Origin: Xanthobacteraceae bacterium
GTDB lineage: Bacteria; Pseudomonadota; Alphaproteobacteria; Rhizobiales; Xanthobacteraceae
Reading direction: 5' to 3'
Length of the DNA stretch: 64,000 nt
Assembly: GCA_022844485.1 (NCBI GenBank)
Contig: JALHLQ010000001.1
Coordinates: 186,001 to 250,000 of the forward strand
Numbering within the stretch: the first letter of the stretch is position 1; each line of letters begins with the position of its first letter. The notes under the pieces are model-generated. The model was given only the letters and a program-made list of their open reading frames with translations, ran no database searches and had not been told where the DNA came from. The translations under genes were made by a program, and so were the position numbers. This document shows, in pieces, positions 35,405-44,588 of the stretch.

Positions 35405-35997
35405 GCGGCGGCCGCTTCGTTCAGCGCCAGGATGTCGGCCTGATCGACGCCAAGCCGCAGAACGGTGACGCTTGCAGGACTGATCTCGATACGGTCGTAA
35501 GCCTCGAGCGGAAGCCCGAGGTGATAGAGGAGGGCGGCGCGGATGATTTCCGCATGCGTGACGAGGACGATGCGCTGATGCGGTTGACGCACGGACAGCC
35601 GGTGGAGATGGTCGACCACGCGCGATTGAACGTCGAGCATGCTCTCGCCCCCAGGGGCTTGCGCTTGACTGCGACGCCGGTTCCAGAACTGCCATCGCGG
35701 ATCTGATTTGAGGCGCTTGAAAGAGAGCCCGTTCCATTCTCCGAAGTCGACCTCGTCAAGCGAAGGCGTGATGTCGAGCGGGACGCCGGTTGCTTGCGAA
35801 ATCGGCAAGGCCGTTTCAAGGGCCCGCTCGCGAGGACTGCTTTGCACCGAGGTGATGTTCGATAGCAGGAAGCGCCGGGCCAGTCTCTTGGCCTGCTCCC
35901 GTCCGCCTGGCGCCAGATGGATGCTTGGCGTGCGGCCAACCAGAACGTCATTCACCAGAGCGTGTTCGGCGTGCCTTACCAGGAAAAATGTCGTCAC
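35401..35997 (-). CDS. Histidine phosphatase superfamily protein
   Basis: A 198-residue phosphatase of the phosphoglycerate mutase-like fold. The phosphohistidine motif is LVRHAEH (H9), the conserved arginine is in SSPRERALET, and the second histidine is in VTHAEII. GTG at 35997 with GGAGCACGG upstream is used because the catalytic histidine then sits at residue 9, as usual; the longer frame upstream encodes unrelated sequence. The neighbouring nucleotidyltransferase suggests a role in sugar-phosphate metabolism, but substrates of this fold vary widely. Confidence 0.82.
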   Translation of the reverse strand: MTTFFLVRHAEHALVNDVLVGRTPSIHLAPGGREQAKRLARRFLLSNITSVQSSPRERALETALPISQATGVPLDITPSLDEVDFGEWNGLSFKRLKSDPRWQFWNRRRSQAQAPGGESMLDVQSRVVDHLHRLSVRQPHQRIVLVTHAEIIRAALLYHLGLPLEAYDRIEISPASVTVLRLGVDQADILALNEAAAA

Positions 35998-36107
35998 GGC
36001 CGTGCTCCGATTTTGGCAGACGCCGCAAATGGACAAACTGCCCGAACGCAGTCTGTTAGGCCGAAACGCCGAAAACGTAAGTTCGTTCCGAATGTTGAAG
36101 CTGTGGT

Positions 36108-37064
36108 TCAGTCCTGGGCCACGGGTCCTGCCTGCAGCGTGGCCATGACCCCAGCCATGACACCATCCCAGTCGCCATACTGCCGCTGGCGGAACAGCCG
36201 CATCGTCGGGTACCAAGGCGTATCGCTGCGGTTGCGCATCCAGCGCCAATCGCAATCGGCATGGAGCAAGGTCCAAGTCGGGCAGCCGAGCGCGCCTGCA
36301 AGATGCGCGACCATGGTATCCACCGATAGGATCAGGTCCAGCCGCCGCATGCGGGCGGCAGTCTCTTCGATGTCATCGGTGCTGATGTCGGTCGCGCCGA
36401 TCAACGCCGCTTGCATCTTCGCGGGACCGCGCTGAAGGGAAAACAGCGACACTCCGGGCAGCGCGGACAGCGGCTTGAACAGCGAGGCCGGAACCGATCG
36501 CCTCGGGTCCCAGTCGCCCGATTGCCAAACGATGCCGATCTTCCGCCCTCGAGCGGTGTTGAACGGCGGCGTATCGCGGGTCGGAGCCAGGTAGGGAACG
36601 TGCGCAGGCAGCGTTTGCAATGTCGTTCGTAGTGCGTGCGGCACTTCCATGAGTTCGATATCGACATCGAACTCTGCTTCAACGACCCCCTCGTGCAGCG
36701 GAATGGCACGGTCGACGCCGCGCGCGCGCGCAACGAGGGGCAGAAGCTCAGGCTGCACCCAAACCGTGACATCGCGGGCGATACGCCGCAGCGGCGCGGC
36801 AAAGCGGATGAACTGTATCGTGTCGCCGAGCCCATGATAGCAGCGCACCAGCACGCGGTTGCCGGCAAGCCGATCCCCTCGCCAGACAAACTGCTGGTGT
36901 CGTGGCAGATGCCAGCACACCTGCCCTGACCGGATTAGGTTCCGAAGGACGGCGTCGCTCACCGCCCATGCAGATTCGAAATCTCCGGATCGCATGGCCT
37001 CGATCCAAGCATCGTTCTTCGGGTATGGGCCGTGCTCAGCCGGTTGTCGCAAGACAGTGGTCAA
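36108..37064 (-). CDS. GT9-like glycosyltransferase-type protein
   Basis: A 318-residue protein resembling the C-terminal domain found in TPR-glycosyltransferase family 9 fusions. Typical segments are YHGLGDTIQFIRF (76-88), IGIVWQSGDW and SVDTMVAHLAGALGCPTW. Residues 20-45 may be a single TPR-like helix pair. Start is TTG at 37064 with a strong GGAGGAG just upstream. It may transfer a sugar to a surface polymer or protein, in keeping with the nearby nucleotidyltransferase gene, but the acceptor is not evident. Confidence 0.7.
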   Translation of the reverse strand: MTTVLRQPAEHGPYPKNDAWIEAMRSGDFESAWAVSDAVLRNLIRSGQVCWHLPRHQQFVWRGDRLAGNRVLVRCYHGLGDTIQFIRFAAPLRRIARDVTVWVQPELLPLVARARGVDRAIPLHEGVVEAEFDVDIELMEVPHALRTTLQTLPAHVPYLAPTRDTPPFNTARGRKIGIVWQSGDWDPRRSVPASLFKPLSALPGVSLFSLQRGPAKMQAALIGATDISTDDIEETAARMRRLDLILSVDTMVAHLAGALGCPTWTLLHADCDWRWMRNRSDTPWYPTMRLFRQRQYGDWDGVMAGVMATLQAGPVAQD

Positions 37065-37169
37065 GACTCCTCCGCTGCGATGAGGCAGCCGGGTCTTCGT
37101 GACAATTCACGTTTGCGAACGATTGTTCCGCGAAGCGCGCATCATGCGGCGGCGGCCGAAAGAACGCTT

Positions 37170-38105
37170 CTAGCCCTTCTGGCTCAATTCCGCCGTGACC
37201 TGGTCGAAGATCCGGTTGGCGCCGCTGCCGCCCGACGGCCTGCCCTCTTTTTTCTTGATCACGAAATCGTACCTCACCTCATAGAAAGGGGTATCCATCA
37301 TTTCCCCGTTGGGCGCCTTGCCGCCTGTTTTGCGCAAGAAGTCGACAATGAGCGGTTCCTTCACCCCGAACACCACGTCGCTATCGATGTGGTCGCAGCC
37401 GCGCTGGAACAAATGCGTGATCACCTCGTGGTATCCCGGCGCTTTCACGTCGAAATGGATATGGGCGGGGCGGAAATGGCTGATCGTCGTCCTTCGCATC
37501 ACCTCTCCCACGGTTCCGTCCATCGGAATCGTGTAGCTGATGGGGGCCACCGTGCGGATCAAATAGGCGCCGTCCGCTCCGGTGCGGTAGATCGCGCGCA
37601 TCCAGGGTCCGTGGACATCGTCGCGCTGCGCTTCGTAGAGACCGTCTCCGTCGGTTTGCCACACGTCCAGCGTGGCTCCGTTCACCGGGCGCCCCTCCGT
37701 GTCGCGCACCGTGCCGCTCACAAAGCAAGGCTCGCCAGGAGCGCCATCCGCCATGTTGGCCCCGCTGGCCAGTTCCGGAGCGCCTTGCACGTGAAACGGG
37801 CCCTCGACCGTCGTCGGCGTCGCTCCGCCCGGCAGGCGGTTATTGATGGCATCGACGAGCATGCTCACGCCCAGCACGTCCGAGAACAGGATGAATTCCT
37901 GACGTTTTTCGCTGCACATCTTTCCTGTGCGGGTGAGCCAATCGACCGCCGTGAGCCATTCATCACGCGTCGGCTCGACGTCGCGCACGAAGGCGTGCAA
38001 GTGCTTGACCAGCGACGTCATGATCTCGCGCAACCGCGGATCCGGGATGTTGCTCCAGCGCTCGATGGCAAGATCGGTCAGATTCTCTTCCGTGACGTAG
38101 CGCAT
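37170..38105 (-). CDS. Intradiol ring-cleavage dioxygenase (hydroxyquinol/catechol type)
   Basis: A 311-residue non-heme Fe(III) enzyme that opens an aromatic ring between two hydroxyls. The four iron ligands are visible: Y157 in GLYEAQ, Y191 in ISYTIP, and H215 and H217 in RPAHIHFDV. The N-terminal helical dimerisation domain (1-95) is present. The overall sequence is closest in feel to hydroxyquinol 1,2-dioxygenases, whose product is maleylacetate. No maleylacetate reductase gene is in the window. It lies 22 bases downstream of the ATG-proximal side of nothing else; the receptor gene below it is in the same direction and ends 46 bases further along the map. Confidence 0.85.
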   Translation of the reverse strand: MRYVTEENLTDLAIERWSNIPDPRLREIMTSLVKHLHAFVRDVEPTRDEWLTAVDWLTRTGKMCSEKRQEFILFSDVLGVSMLVDAINNRLPGGATPTTVEGPFHVQGAPELASGANMADGAPGEPCFVSGTVRDTEGRPVNGATLDVWQTDGDGLYEAQRDDVHGPWMRAIYRTGADGAYLIRTVAPISYTIPMDGTVGEVMRRTTISHFRPAHIHFDVKAPGYHEVITHLFQRGCDHIDSDVVFGVKEPLIVDFLRKTGGKAPNGEMMDTPFYEVRYDFVIKKKEGRPSGGSGANRIFDQVTAELSQKG

Positions 38106-38151
38106 CTGTCAGTCCTGTGAGTCCAGTCAGCTGTTGCGGAATCACCGCGGC

Positions 38152-39129
38152 TCAATTCTGCAGCCGCGCGCCGGCGGCATCGACCGCTTTGGCCCAGCGG
38201 GCGATTTCGGATTGCATGAGGCGCATAAGATCTTCGGCTGAGCCGTTGACCGGGTCGATGCCCTGGGCGAGAAGGCTCGCGCGCACTTCTGCTGAATTGA
38301 TGATCGCCGAGATGTCGGCGTGGAGCCGTTTGATGACGGGCGCGGGAGTGTTCGCCGGCGCGTAGACTGCAAACCAGGCGGAGACTTCGAAATCGTCCAT
38401 GCCGGCCTCTTTCATCACCGGCAGGTGCGGCAGGGCGTCGATCCGGGTGGCGCTTGTGATCGCCAGGGGCCGCAATGCGCCTTCGCGGATATGCGCAAGC
38501 AGCGGAAGGTAATGATAGAACATGAAAGAGATTTCACCGCGCAAGAGATCGGTGATCGCCTGCGCGCCGCCGCGATAGGGAACATGCAGCGCCTTCAAGT
38601 TCTCGCGGGCCGCAAACAATGCTCCCGACAAGTGGTTCGATGTGCCGATGCCGGAGGACGAATAGTTCACCTGTCCGGGGCGCTCGCGCACATAGGCGAT
38701 GAGTTCTTTGACCGTTTTCGCCGGCACTGAAGGATGCACGACGAGGACATTGGGGGCAGTGCCGAACTGAATGATCGGGCTGAAATCCTTGACCGGATCG
38801 TAGGGCAGTTTCGGATAGACGCTGGGATTGATCGCGTGCGTTCCGATGGTCCCCATCAAGATCGTGTGGCCGTCCGGCGGTGCCCTCGCGACGGTCTCGG
38901 TGCCGACCACGCCTCCGGCGCCGCCGCGATTGTCGATGACGACCTGCTGTTCGAGCCGCTCGGTAAGCTTCGGGGCCAGCACCCTGGCGACCAGATCGGT
39001 CGTGCTCCCGGGCGGGAAGGGAACGACGAGCGTCACGGTTCGTGACGGATAGGTGTCGGCCTGCGCGCCATGAAATCCGGTAGCCACCGCCAGCGCGGCA
39101 AGAAGAACCAGTGTGGCAAACCGGAACAT
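38152..39129 (-). CDS. Bug-family (TTT-type) periplasmic solute receptor
   Basis: A 325-residue periplasmic binding protein of the tripartite tricarboxylate transporter group. Residues 1-24 form a signal peptide ending GAQA. Family features are YPSRTVTLVVPFPPGSTTD, IDNRGGAGGVVG and YPKLPYDPVKDFSP. No tctA or tctB membrane genes are nearby, so it is an orphan receptor, which is common in Bordetella and Bradyrhizobium relatives. It is upstream of the dioxygenase in the same direction (46 bases apart), so its ligand could be an aromatic acid. Confidence 0.88.
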   Translation of the reverse strand: MFRFATLVLLAALAVATGFHGAQADTYPSRTVTLVVPFPPGSTTDLVARVLAPKLTERLEQQVVIDNRGGAGGVVGTETVARAPPDGHTILMGTIGTHAINPSVYPKLPYDPVKDFSPIIQFGTAPNVLVVHPSVPAKTVKELIAYVRERPGQVNYSSSGIGTSNHLSGALFAARENLKALHVPYRGGAQAITDLLRGEISFMFYHYLPLLAHIREGALRPLAITSATRIDALPHLPVMKEAGMDDFEVSAWFAVYAPANTPAPVIKRLHADISAIINSAEVRASLLAQGIDPVNGSAEDLMRLMQSEIARWAKAVDAAGARLQN

Positions 39130-39325
39130 GCTGAATCCTCCGAACGGGCCTGCTCGCGTGGGTCCTCGCTTGCTCGAGGGCTGCGGATCGTGGGGGCAAG
39201 CCGCAGCCCTGTCAAATTGGCCGACGCCGCCAAGCCCTGGACTCCCTTCCGCCGGCCGATCCGGGTGCTATTCTGCGCCCTGAGCCGCCTTTCGATGAAG
39301 AAAATCCCGCCCGCATTATCCGCTG

Positions 39326-40576
39326 ATGCCAGCCAACATCTCGCCCGACGCTCCCCCGCTCACCGGCATCCGCGTGGTCGACCTGACGACGGTGATGATG
39401 GGGCCGTTCGCCACACAGATCCTCGCCGATTACGGCGCTGACGTCATCAAGGTCGAGCCGCCCGCCGGCGACATCATGCGTCTTGCGGGCCCGCTCAAGA
39501 GCCCGGCGATGGGCCCGATGTATCTGCAGGCCAACCGCAACAAGCGCTCGATCGCGCTTGATTTGAAGAAGCCGGGCGCCCGCGAAGCGTTGCTCAAATT
39601 ATGCGAGCACACCGACGTTTTCGTCAGCAATGTACGGCCCGCCGCGATGCGCCGCTTGGCGCTCGGACCCGACGACGTGCGCGCCGTCAATCCGCGTCTG
39701 ACTTATTTGAGCCTGATCGGTTATGGCGAGAGCGGGCCATATGCGGGCCGCCCGGCCTATGACGATCTCATCCAGGGCATGACGGGCTTTGCGGCTCTCA
39801 TCGGGCAAAGCAGCGGGCGTCCGCAATACGTGCCCGTTACCATTGCCGACCGCATCGTCGGGCTCAACGCCGTTCATGCCATCCTGGCTGCGTTGATCCA
39901 TCGTGAGCGCACCGGTCAGGGTCAGGCGATCGAGGTGCCGATGTTCGAGACCATGGCGCAATTTGTGCTTGGCGACCATATGGGCGGGCGCGCCTTCGAC
40001 CCCGCCATCGGTCCGCCTGGCTATAATCGCCTGCTCGCGCCCGACCGTCGTCCGTACCGGACCATGGACGGATTCATCTGCACCCTCGTGTATACGGACA
40101 AGCATTGGTCGTCTTTCTTCTCCGCGATCGGTCGTGCCGATGAGTTCAAGTCCGACCCGCGCTTCGTGAGCCAGGAGGCGCGCACGACGCGCTACGCCGA
40201 GATTTATGGTGTGCTGGCCGACATTTTGCAGACGCGCACGACAGAGGAATGGATGGTGCTGCTGCAGAAGGCTGATATTCCCTGCGTGCCGCTCTACGAC
40301 TTGGATGAGTTGATCGATGATCCGCATCTCGCTGCCGTTGGTTTTTTCCAACGGATGGATCATCCGACCGAGGGGCCGATCAAGCTGACGGGCATTCCGG
40401 CGCATTGGAGCCGTTCACGAATGACGATCACGCGTCATGCTCCCCTCATCGGGGAGCAGAGCGTGGAGATTCTCCGCGAGGCGGGCTTTGACGACGCGCA
40501 GATCAGGCAACTCTGCGCCGAGGGAACCGTGGTCGACGGCCGGCCGTCGCGTCCGCGCGAGGAATCGTCTAGCTGA
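39326..40576 (+). CDS. CaiB/BaiF family (type III) CoA transferase
   Basis: A 416-residue CoA transferase with catalytic D175 in VTIADRIVG. The N-terminus (IRVVDLTTVMMGP, YGADVIKVEPP) and GYGESGPYAGRPAYDD are typical. It is a distinct member from the enzyme at 29382-30575, not a recent duplicate. It is divergent from the Bug receptor across 196 bases in which I see no clear operator. Its stop overlaps the end of the convergent YihY-type gene by 8 bases. Confidence 0.9.
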   Translation: MPANISPDAPPLTGIRVVDLTTVMMGPFATQILADYGADVIKVEPPAGDIMRLAGPLKSPAMGPMYLQANRNKRSIALDLKKPGAREALLKLCEHTDVFVSNVRPAAMRRLALGPDDVRAVNPRLTYLSLIGYGESGPYAGRPAYDDLIQGMTGFAALIGQSSGRPQYVPVTIADRIVGLNAVHAILAALIHRERTGQGQAIEVPMFETMAQFVLGDHMGGRAFDPAIGPPGYNRLLAPDRRPYRTMDGFICTLVYTDKHWSSFFSAIGRADEFKSDPRFVSQEARTTRYAEIYGVLADILQTRTTEEWMVLLQKADIPCVPLYDLDELIDDPHLAAVGFFQRMDHPTEGPIKLTGIPAHWSRSRMTITRHAPLIGEQSVEILREAGFDDAQIRQLCAEGTVVDGRPSRPREESSS

Positions 40577-41627
40577 CGGTGTCGGCCATCGCCGCGCCGC
40601 GGCGCCCCATCGGTTGCTTTTGCCCGGTCGTGGTGTCCTGTGCGGTCTGATGCTCCATCTCGGCATTGAGCTCCGCACCCAGCAGCACCACGATGGCCGT
40701 GAGCCACAGCCAGATCATCATGCCGATCACAGCGCCAAGCGACCCATAGACGGCGTTGTAGTCGGCGAAACTGCGCAAGTACCACGAGAAGAGACCGGAT
40801 GCGAGGATCCAGAGCACGGCCGCAAGCATGCTGCCCACGCTGAGCCACTGCCATCGCGCTCCGTCCCGGCTCGGTCCGAAACGATAGAGAACCCCAAGCC
40901 AGAGAATCAGAACCAGAATGAGCGCCGGCCAGCGCAAGATACTGATCAGCGTCTGCGCCGCTTCGCCGAGACTCAGAAATTCCACAAGCCAGGGGACGAC
41001 GCCGATGGTGACGATGGCGACCGTGATAAAGACCAGCGATCCCAAGGTGAAGGCGAGCGAAACAAGATTGAGACGGATGAAGCCTCGCTTCTCCTGTTCA
41101 TCGTAGATGACGTTGAGCGCATCGAACACGGCTTTGGTGCCGGCATTGGCGCTCCAGAGCGCAACCAACAAGCCCGTCACGAATGCAAAACTCAACCCCC
41201 CGGTCTGTGCGCCCACGATCCGCTGCACTTGATCTCCGAAGATCCCGAGAACGTCTTCTGGGACAAACCCTTGAAGTGCGTTGATCTGCTGCGTGACCTC
41301 TTGCGGGTCAGCCACCAGGCCAAAAATGGAGATGAAGGCGGTCAAGGCCGGAAACAGTGCCAATAGACCATAGAAAACAACCCCGGCCGCAACGGCGAGC
41401 AGCCGGTCTTCATTAAACTGGCGGTATGTGCGGAGCAGAATCTCTTTCCAGCCTGGCCACGGAATTTGCGCGGGCGTCTCTGCATCACGGCCGCGCGCGC
41501 CGGAGCCGCCGTCCTGGCGCTCCGTCGCCTGCGCTTCGTCGATGCGCTGCCGCCATGCGGCAACGGCCGCGACGGCGGCGGCCGTTGCGATCAGCGAGGT
41601 GAGGGATGGCCTTCGGTCTTTGTTCAT
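40569..41627 (-). CDS. YihY/BrkB family inner-membrane protein
   Basis: A 352-residue membrane protein of the YihY/virulence factor BrkB family, with a cytoplasmic N-terminus (1-75) and six predicted helices. Family segments include AAGVVFYGLLALFPALTAF and AVYGSLGAVIGMMIWLW. The molecular function is not established; older annotation as ribonuclease BN is wrong. The ATG at 41627 is preferred over an upstream frame rich in proline and arginine. It follows the AI-2E-family gene in the same direction, 85 bases downstream. Confidence 0.85.
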   Translation of the reverse strand: MNKDRRPSLTSLIATAAAVAAVAAWRQRIDEAQATERQDGGSGARGRDAETPAQIPWPGWKEILLRTYRQFNEDRLLAVAAGVVFYGLLALFPALTAFISIFGLVADPQEVTQQINALQGFVPEDVLGIFGDQVQRIVGAQTGGLSFAFVTGLLVALWSANAGTKAVFDALNVIYDEQEKRGFIRLNLVSLAFTLGSLVFITVAIVTIGVVPWLVEFLSLGEAAQTLISILRWPALILVLILWLGVLYRFGPSRDGARWQWLSVGSMLAAVLWILASGLFSWYLRSFADYNAVYGSLGAVIGMMIWLWLTAIVVLLGAELNAEMEHQTAQDTTTGQKQPMGRRGAAMADTVS

Positions 41628-41712
41628 TGGGCTGCCACTGAGAGAGGCAAAACGCGCCAAGCCGGCGCAAGTTGCGTCGCAAGCGGCCGGCGCCGGAGGC
41701 GGGCGCTGCGGT

Positions 41713-42789
41713 TTAATCGACCACGGCGTCGATCTGAGCCAAGCTCGGTGCGTCGCCCCGCGGCCGGCCGTCCTCTCCGAGATGTCCCTCGACATAGAGA
41801 CGCAAGACCAGCACTCTTAGCGCCGCGATGAGCGGTGTGGCGAGCGCCACGCCAGCCGTGCCGAACAGGGTTCCGAAAACCATAAGCCCGGATAGCGTGA
41901 GGACGGGCGGCAGGTCTGCCGCCTGCTTTTGAATGACGGGCGTCAGTCCGTAACCCTCAACGAGTTGGGCGAGCACAAAAATCCCCATCGCCCACATCAA
42001 CATCTCGGTCCCTTGTGGGAGCGCGACGAGAACGATCGGCAGCGCTCCGATGAAGGGTCCAAGATAGGGGATGAAGTTGAACAGCGCGGCCTGGATCGCA
42101 AGAATGAGGGCCGAGGGCATGCCGATAGCCAAGAACGCCAGCCAAAGCGTCACGCCAAGCACAGCCATGGCCACGACTTGCCCGATCAGCCATCGCTTCA
42201 GATTGTCCGCCGTCTCGTCGAGGACAAGCCCGAACCTGGCGCGCCGCTCAGCCGGCATGAAGACCAAGGCGCCGCGCCGGTAAGCATCCGGGTCGTAGGC
42301 GACGAAGATCCCCATGAGCACAATGACGACTGCGCTGCCAAAGCCGCCAAACGCCGTGAAGACGGCGCTCTGAGCGTGACCGAAGAGCTGCTCCGGATCC
42401 GGCAGCAGGATCTGCGCCAAGGTCCGCGGGTCTCCGTCTGGCCTCAGGCCGAGACTCTCGATCTCCCCTCGAAGCGTACGCAATTGCTGATTGAGGGTTC
42501 GGATCAGTTCGTCGAGTTGGTTCACCAGCGCGTATCCGCTCCAAACGATCAGGCCCGAAACCACGAGCGCGAGCAGCAACGATGCGACCAACAGCGACCA
42601 GCCCCGCGATATGGGCAAGACTGCGCGGATGCCCTGCATCAGTGAGTCAAGCAGGACCCCGAACAGAAGCCCGGCAAAAATCAACAGGAGTGTCCCGGCG
42701 GCTTGCCAGGCAAGGAAAAGACCGGCCGCTGCACCCGCGCTCACGGCAACCAAATACGACGCTTGCGCGCGCGACATTGTTGGGCTCAT
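41713..42789 (-). CDS. AI-2E family transporter
   Basis: A 358-residue membrane protein of the AI-2 exporter/PerM family, with about eight predicted helices in two groups (10-95 and 150-330) separated by a soluble helical stretch. The family segment FNFIPYLGPFIGALP is visible, as is PVIQKQAADLPPVLTL. Despite the name, members do various jobs including Na+/H+ exchange, so no substrate is proposed. It shares direction with the YihY gene and may form a two-gene unit. Confidence 0.85.
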   Translation of the reverse strand: MSPTMSRAQASYLVAVSAGAAAGLFLAWQAAGTLLLIFAGLLFGVLLDSLMQGIRAVLPISRGWSLLVASLLLALVVSGLIVWSGYALVNQLDELIRTLNQQLRTLRGEIESLGLRPDGDPRTLAQILLPDPEQLFGHAQSAVFTAFGGFGSAVVIVLMGIFVAYDPDAYRRGALVFMPAERRARFGLVLDETADNLKRWLIGQVVAMAVLGVTLWLAFLAIGMPSALILAIQAALFNFIPYLGPFIGALPIVLVALPQGTEMLMWAMGIFVLAQLVEGYGLTPVIQKQAADLPPVLTLSGLMVFGTLFGTAGVALATPLIAALRVLVLRLYVEGHLGEDGRPRGDAPSLAQIDAVVD

Positions 42790-42873
42790 TCTGCGCGCCC
42801 CGCGGTTCTAACGTGTGCCGTGATGGGGCGGTTCCCTGGACGCGCTTACAGGCGGCGTCGTTGGCGGTGCGTC

Positions 42874-43431
42874 CTACGCAAAGAGTTCAGGACGACGCAG
42901 CCGCAAGGTCTGCACAAGCACAAGCGTCTTCATGTCGGTCAGGGTTCCGTCATCGGCCATGTGCGCCAGCTCGCGCAGCGGGATCTCGACCATCTCGATG
43001 TTCTCATGCTCGTCGGCGTGTCCGCCGCCCGGTCCCGTACGGTCCGCCGGCGTGAACTCGCCGAGAAACAGATGCATGCGCTCGGTCGACAGGCCCGGCA
43101 TCGACCATGCCGCGCCGACCGGCTCGATAGCCCTCAGCGCAACGCCGACCTCCTCGACCGCTTCACGTCGTGCCGCGGATTCAGGCGCCTCGTCATCGAC
43201 AAGTCCCGCGATTGCTTCGAGGATATTCGTCGGCTCGCCCGCGACCACGAGCGGAACCCGCAACTGCTTGACGAGAAGGGCGACGCGGCGAACCGGATCG
43301 AAGGCAAGCACGGCAGCCGCATGTCCGTGATCTTCGACCTCCCGGCGGATATCGTGTCCGTCCAGGCGGATCGTGGCGACCATGAAGCGGGCCCAGCCCT
43401 CGTGGACCGTTTGGAGTGCCTTGATTTCCAT
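42874..43431 (-). CDS. Nudix hydrolase, ADP-ribose/GDP-mannose pyrophosphatase-like
   Basis: A 185-residue hydrolase of nucleoside diphosphate-linked compounds. The Nudix box G-x5-E-x7-REAVEEVGV is complete at about residues 76-98, giving the metal-binding glutamates. The layout, with LLVKQLRVP before the box and ERMHLFLGEF after it, resembles the NudF/NudK group. It starts 2 bases after the stop of the luciferase-like gene upstream (on the minus strand), so the two are probably co-transcribed. Confidence 0.88.
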   Translation of the reverse strand: MEIKALQTVHEGWARFMVATIRLDGHDIRREVEDHGHAAAVLAFDPVRRVALLVKQLRVPLVVAGEPTNILEAIAGLVDDEAPESAARREAVEEVGVALRAIEPVGAAWSMPGLSTERMHLFLGEFTPADRTGPGGGHADEHENIEMVEIPLRELAHMADDGTLTDMKTLVLVQTLRLRRPELFA

Positions 43432-43433
43432 TG

Positions 43434-44543
43434 TCAGCTACTGGCCGCCACCTTCTGTTTCGCCATGGCCGCATTCACGGCCGGAAGAACTTTCTCTGCA
43501 AGGAGAATCATTGAGCGGCGGCCGAGTTCCTGATCCGCCCAGTCCTTTCCGGCATAGAGCAGGGTTCCGAAGTCACCTATTTTTTCGCGAAATGCAAGAA
43601 TCTCATCGACCACCTTGTTCGGGGAACCGTGGATGATCAGTTCGTCGCAGACTCCGTCCAGCGTCACCTCGCTGTCCGGCTGATCGCGTCTCGTTTTGAA
43701 GAGCTCGATCCGGCCGTTCTTCACAAGCTTGGTGTAGAGCTGGCTGTAATAGTAGCGATAGGGGCCGCGCGCGTCGGTGGCGTAAGCCCGCGCGGTCTTG
43801 TCGTTCTCGGCCACGAAGATGCTTTTCGCCACGCGCCAATTGGCGGGGTCGGCCGGGCGGCCCGCGCGCTCGCAGCCTTCGACATATCTTGGCCAATGGC
43901 TCTTGACCCAGGCGGGCATGAGGAAGTTCGCCGAGATCGGATCCCAGCCGCGCGCCGCGGCTTCCGTCACGCCCTTCGAGAAGGGGGCGACGGCTGTCAC
44001 CACAATCGGGGGATGCGGCTTCTGCAAGGGTTTCGGCAGGAATCCCTGACCGATCTCCGGCATCAATTGCCGCTCCACGGCGATGTTCCAGAATTGGCCT
44101 TTGAGATTGTAGGGCGGCTCGCCCGCCCAGATCGCAAGCACATGGTTGATCGCTTCCAGAAACATTGCATTTCGGTCGGCGTCGAGATTGCCGAAAACCT
44201 CGGCGTCGGAGAGAAGCCCGCCCGGGCTGATGCCGAAGATGAAACGCCCATCGAGCAGGTGGTCGAGCATCGCGATCTGCGCGGCGACCGCTGCGGGATG
44301 CGCGTTCGGCATGTTGACCGTGCCCGTGCCGAGCTTGATCTTTTTGGTCGCGTCGATCAGCGTCGCGATGAACATTGCGCATGAGGTGATGTTCTCGGCC
44401 TTGTCTGTCGCATGTTCGCCGACATAGCCCTCGGCAAAACCGAGCTCATCAGCGAGGATGAACGCTTCGCGATCTTCCCGCAGCGACTGCCGCCAATCCT
44501 TCTCGATCGGGTGGATCGGCATGGTGAAGAAGCCAAGCTTCAT
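43434..44543 (-). CDS. LLM-class flavin-dependent oxidoreductase
   Basis: A 369-residue luciferase-like monooxygenase using reduced FMN or F420-type flavin. The N-terminus KLGFFTMPIHP, the EHATD segment near residue 43 and the HPAAVAAQIAMLDHLLDGRF stretch are typical of the group. Substrates range from alkanes and sulfonates to aromatic compounds; none can be picked here. It lies 45 bases downstream of the Gfo/Idh/MocA gene and just before the Nudix gene in one minus-strand run. Confidence 0.86.
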   Translation of the reverse strand: MKLGFFTMPIHPIEKDWRQSLREDREAFILADELGFAEGYVGEHATDKAENITSCAMFIATLIDATKKIKLGTGTVNMPNAHPAAVAAQIAMLDHLLDGRFIFGISPGGLLSDAEVFGNLDADRNAMFLEAINHVLAIWAGEPPYNLKGQFWNIAVERQLMPEIGQGFLPKPLQKPHPPIVVTAVAPFSKGVTEAAARGWDPISANFLMPAWVKSHWPRYVEGCERAGRPADPANWRVAKSIFVAENDKTARAYATDARGPYRYYYSQLYTKLVKNGRIELFKTRRDQPDSEVTLDGVCDELIIHGSPNKVVDEILAFREKIGDFGTLLYAGKDWADQELGRRSMILLAEKVLPAVNAAMAKQKVAASS

Positions 44544-44588
44544 GTCACTGCTCCTGGAGTCCGAACTGAAAGGGCGGCGCCTTGCGCC

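Noticed and set aside
35998-36276. N-terminal extension of the histidine phosphatase
   Set aside because: The extension would put the catalytic histidine at residue 102 and overlaps the GT9-like gene; GTG at 35997 has a ribosome site and gives the normal family N-terminus.
29382-40576. The two CoA transferases as a recent duplication or transposition
   Set aside because: They share only family motifs; sequence around D171 and D175 and elsewhere differs widely.
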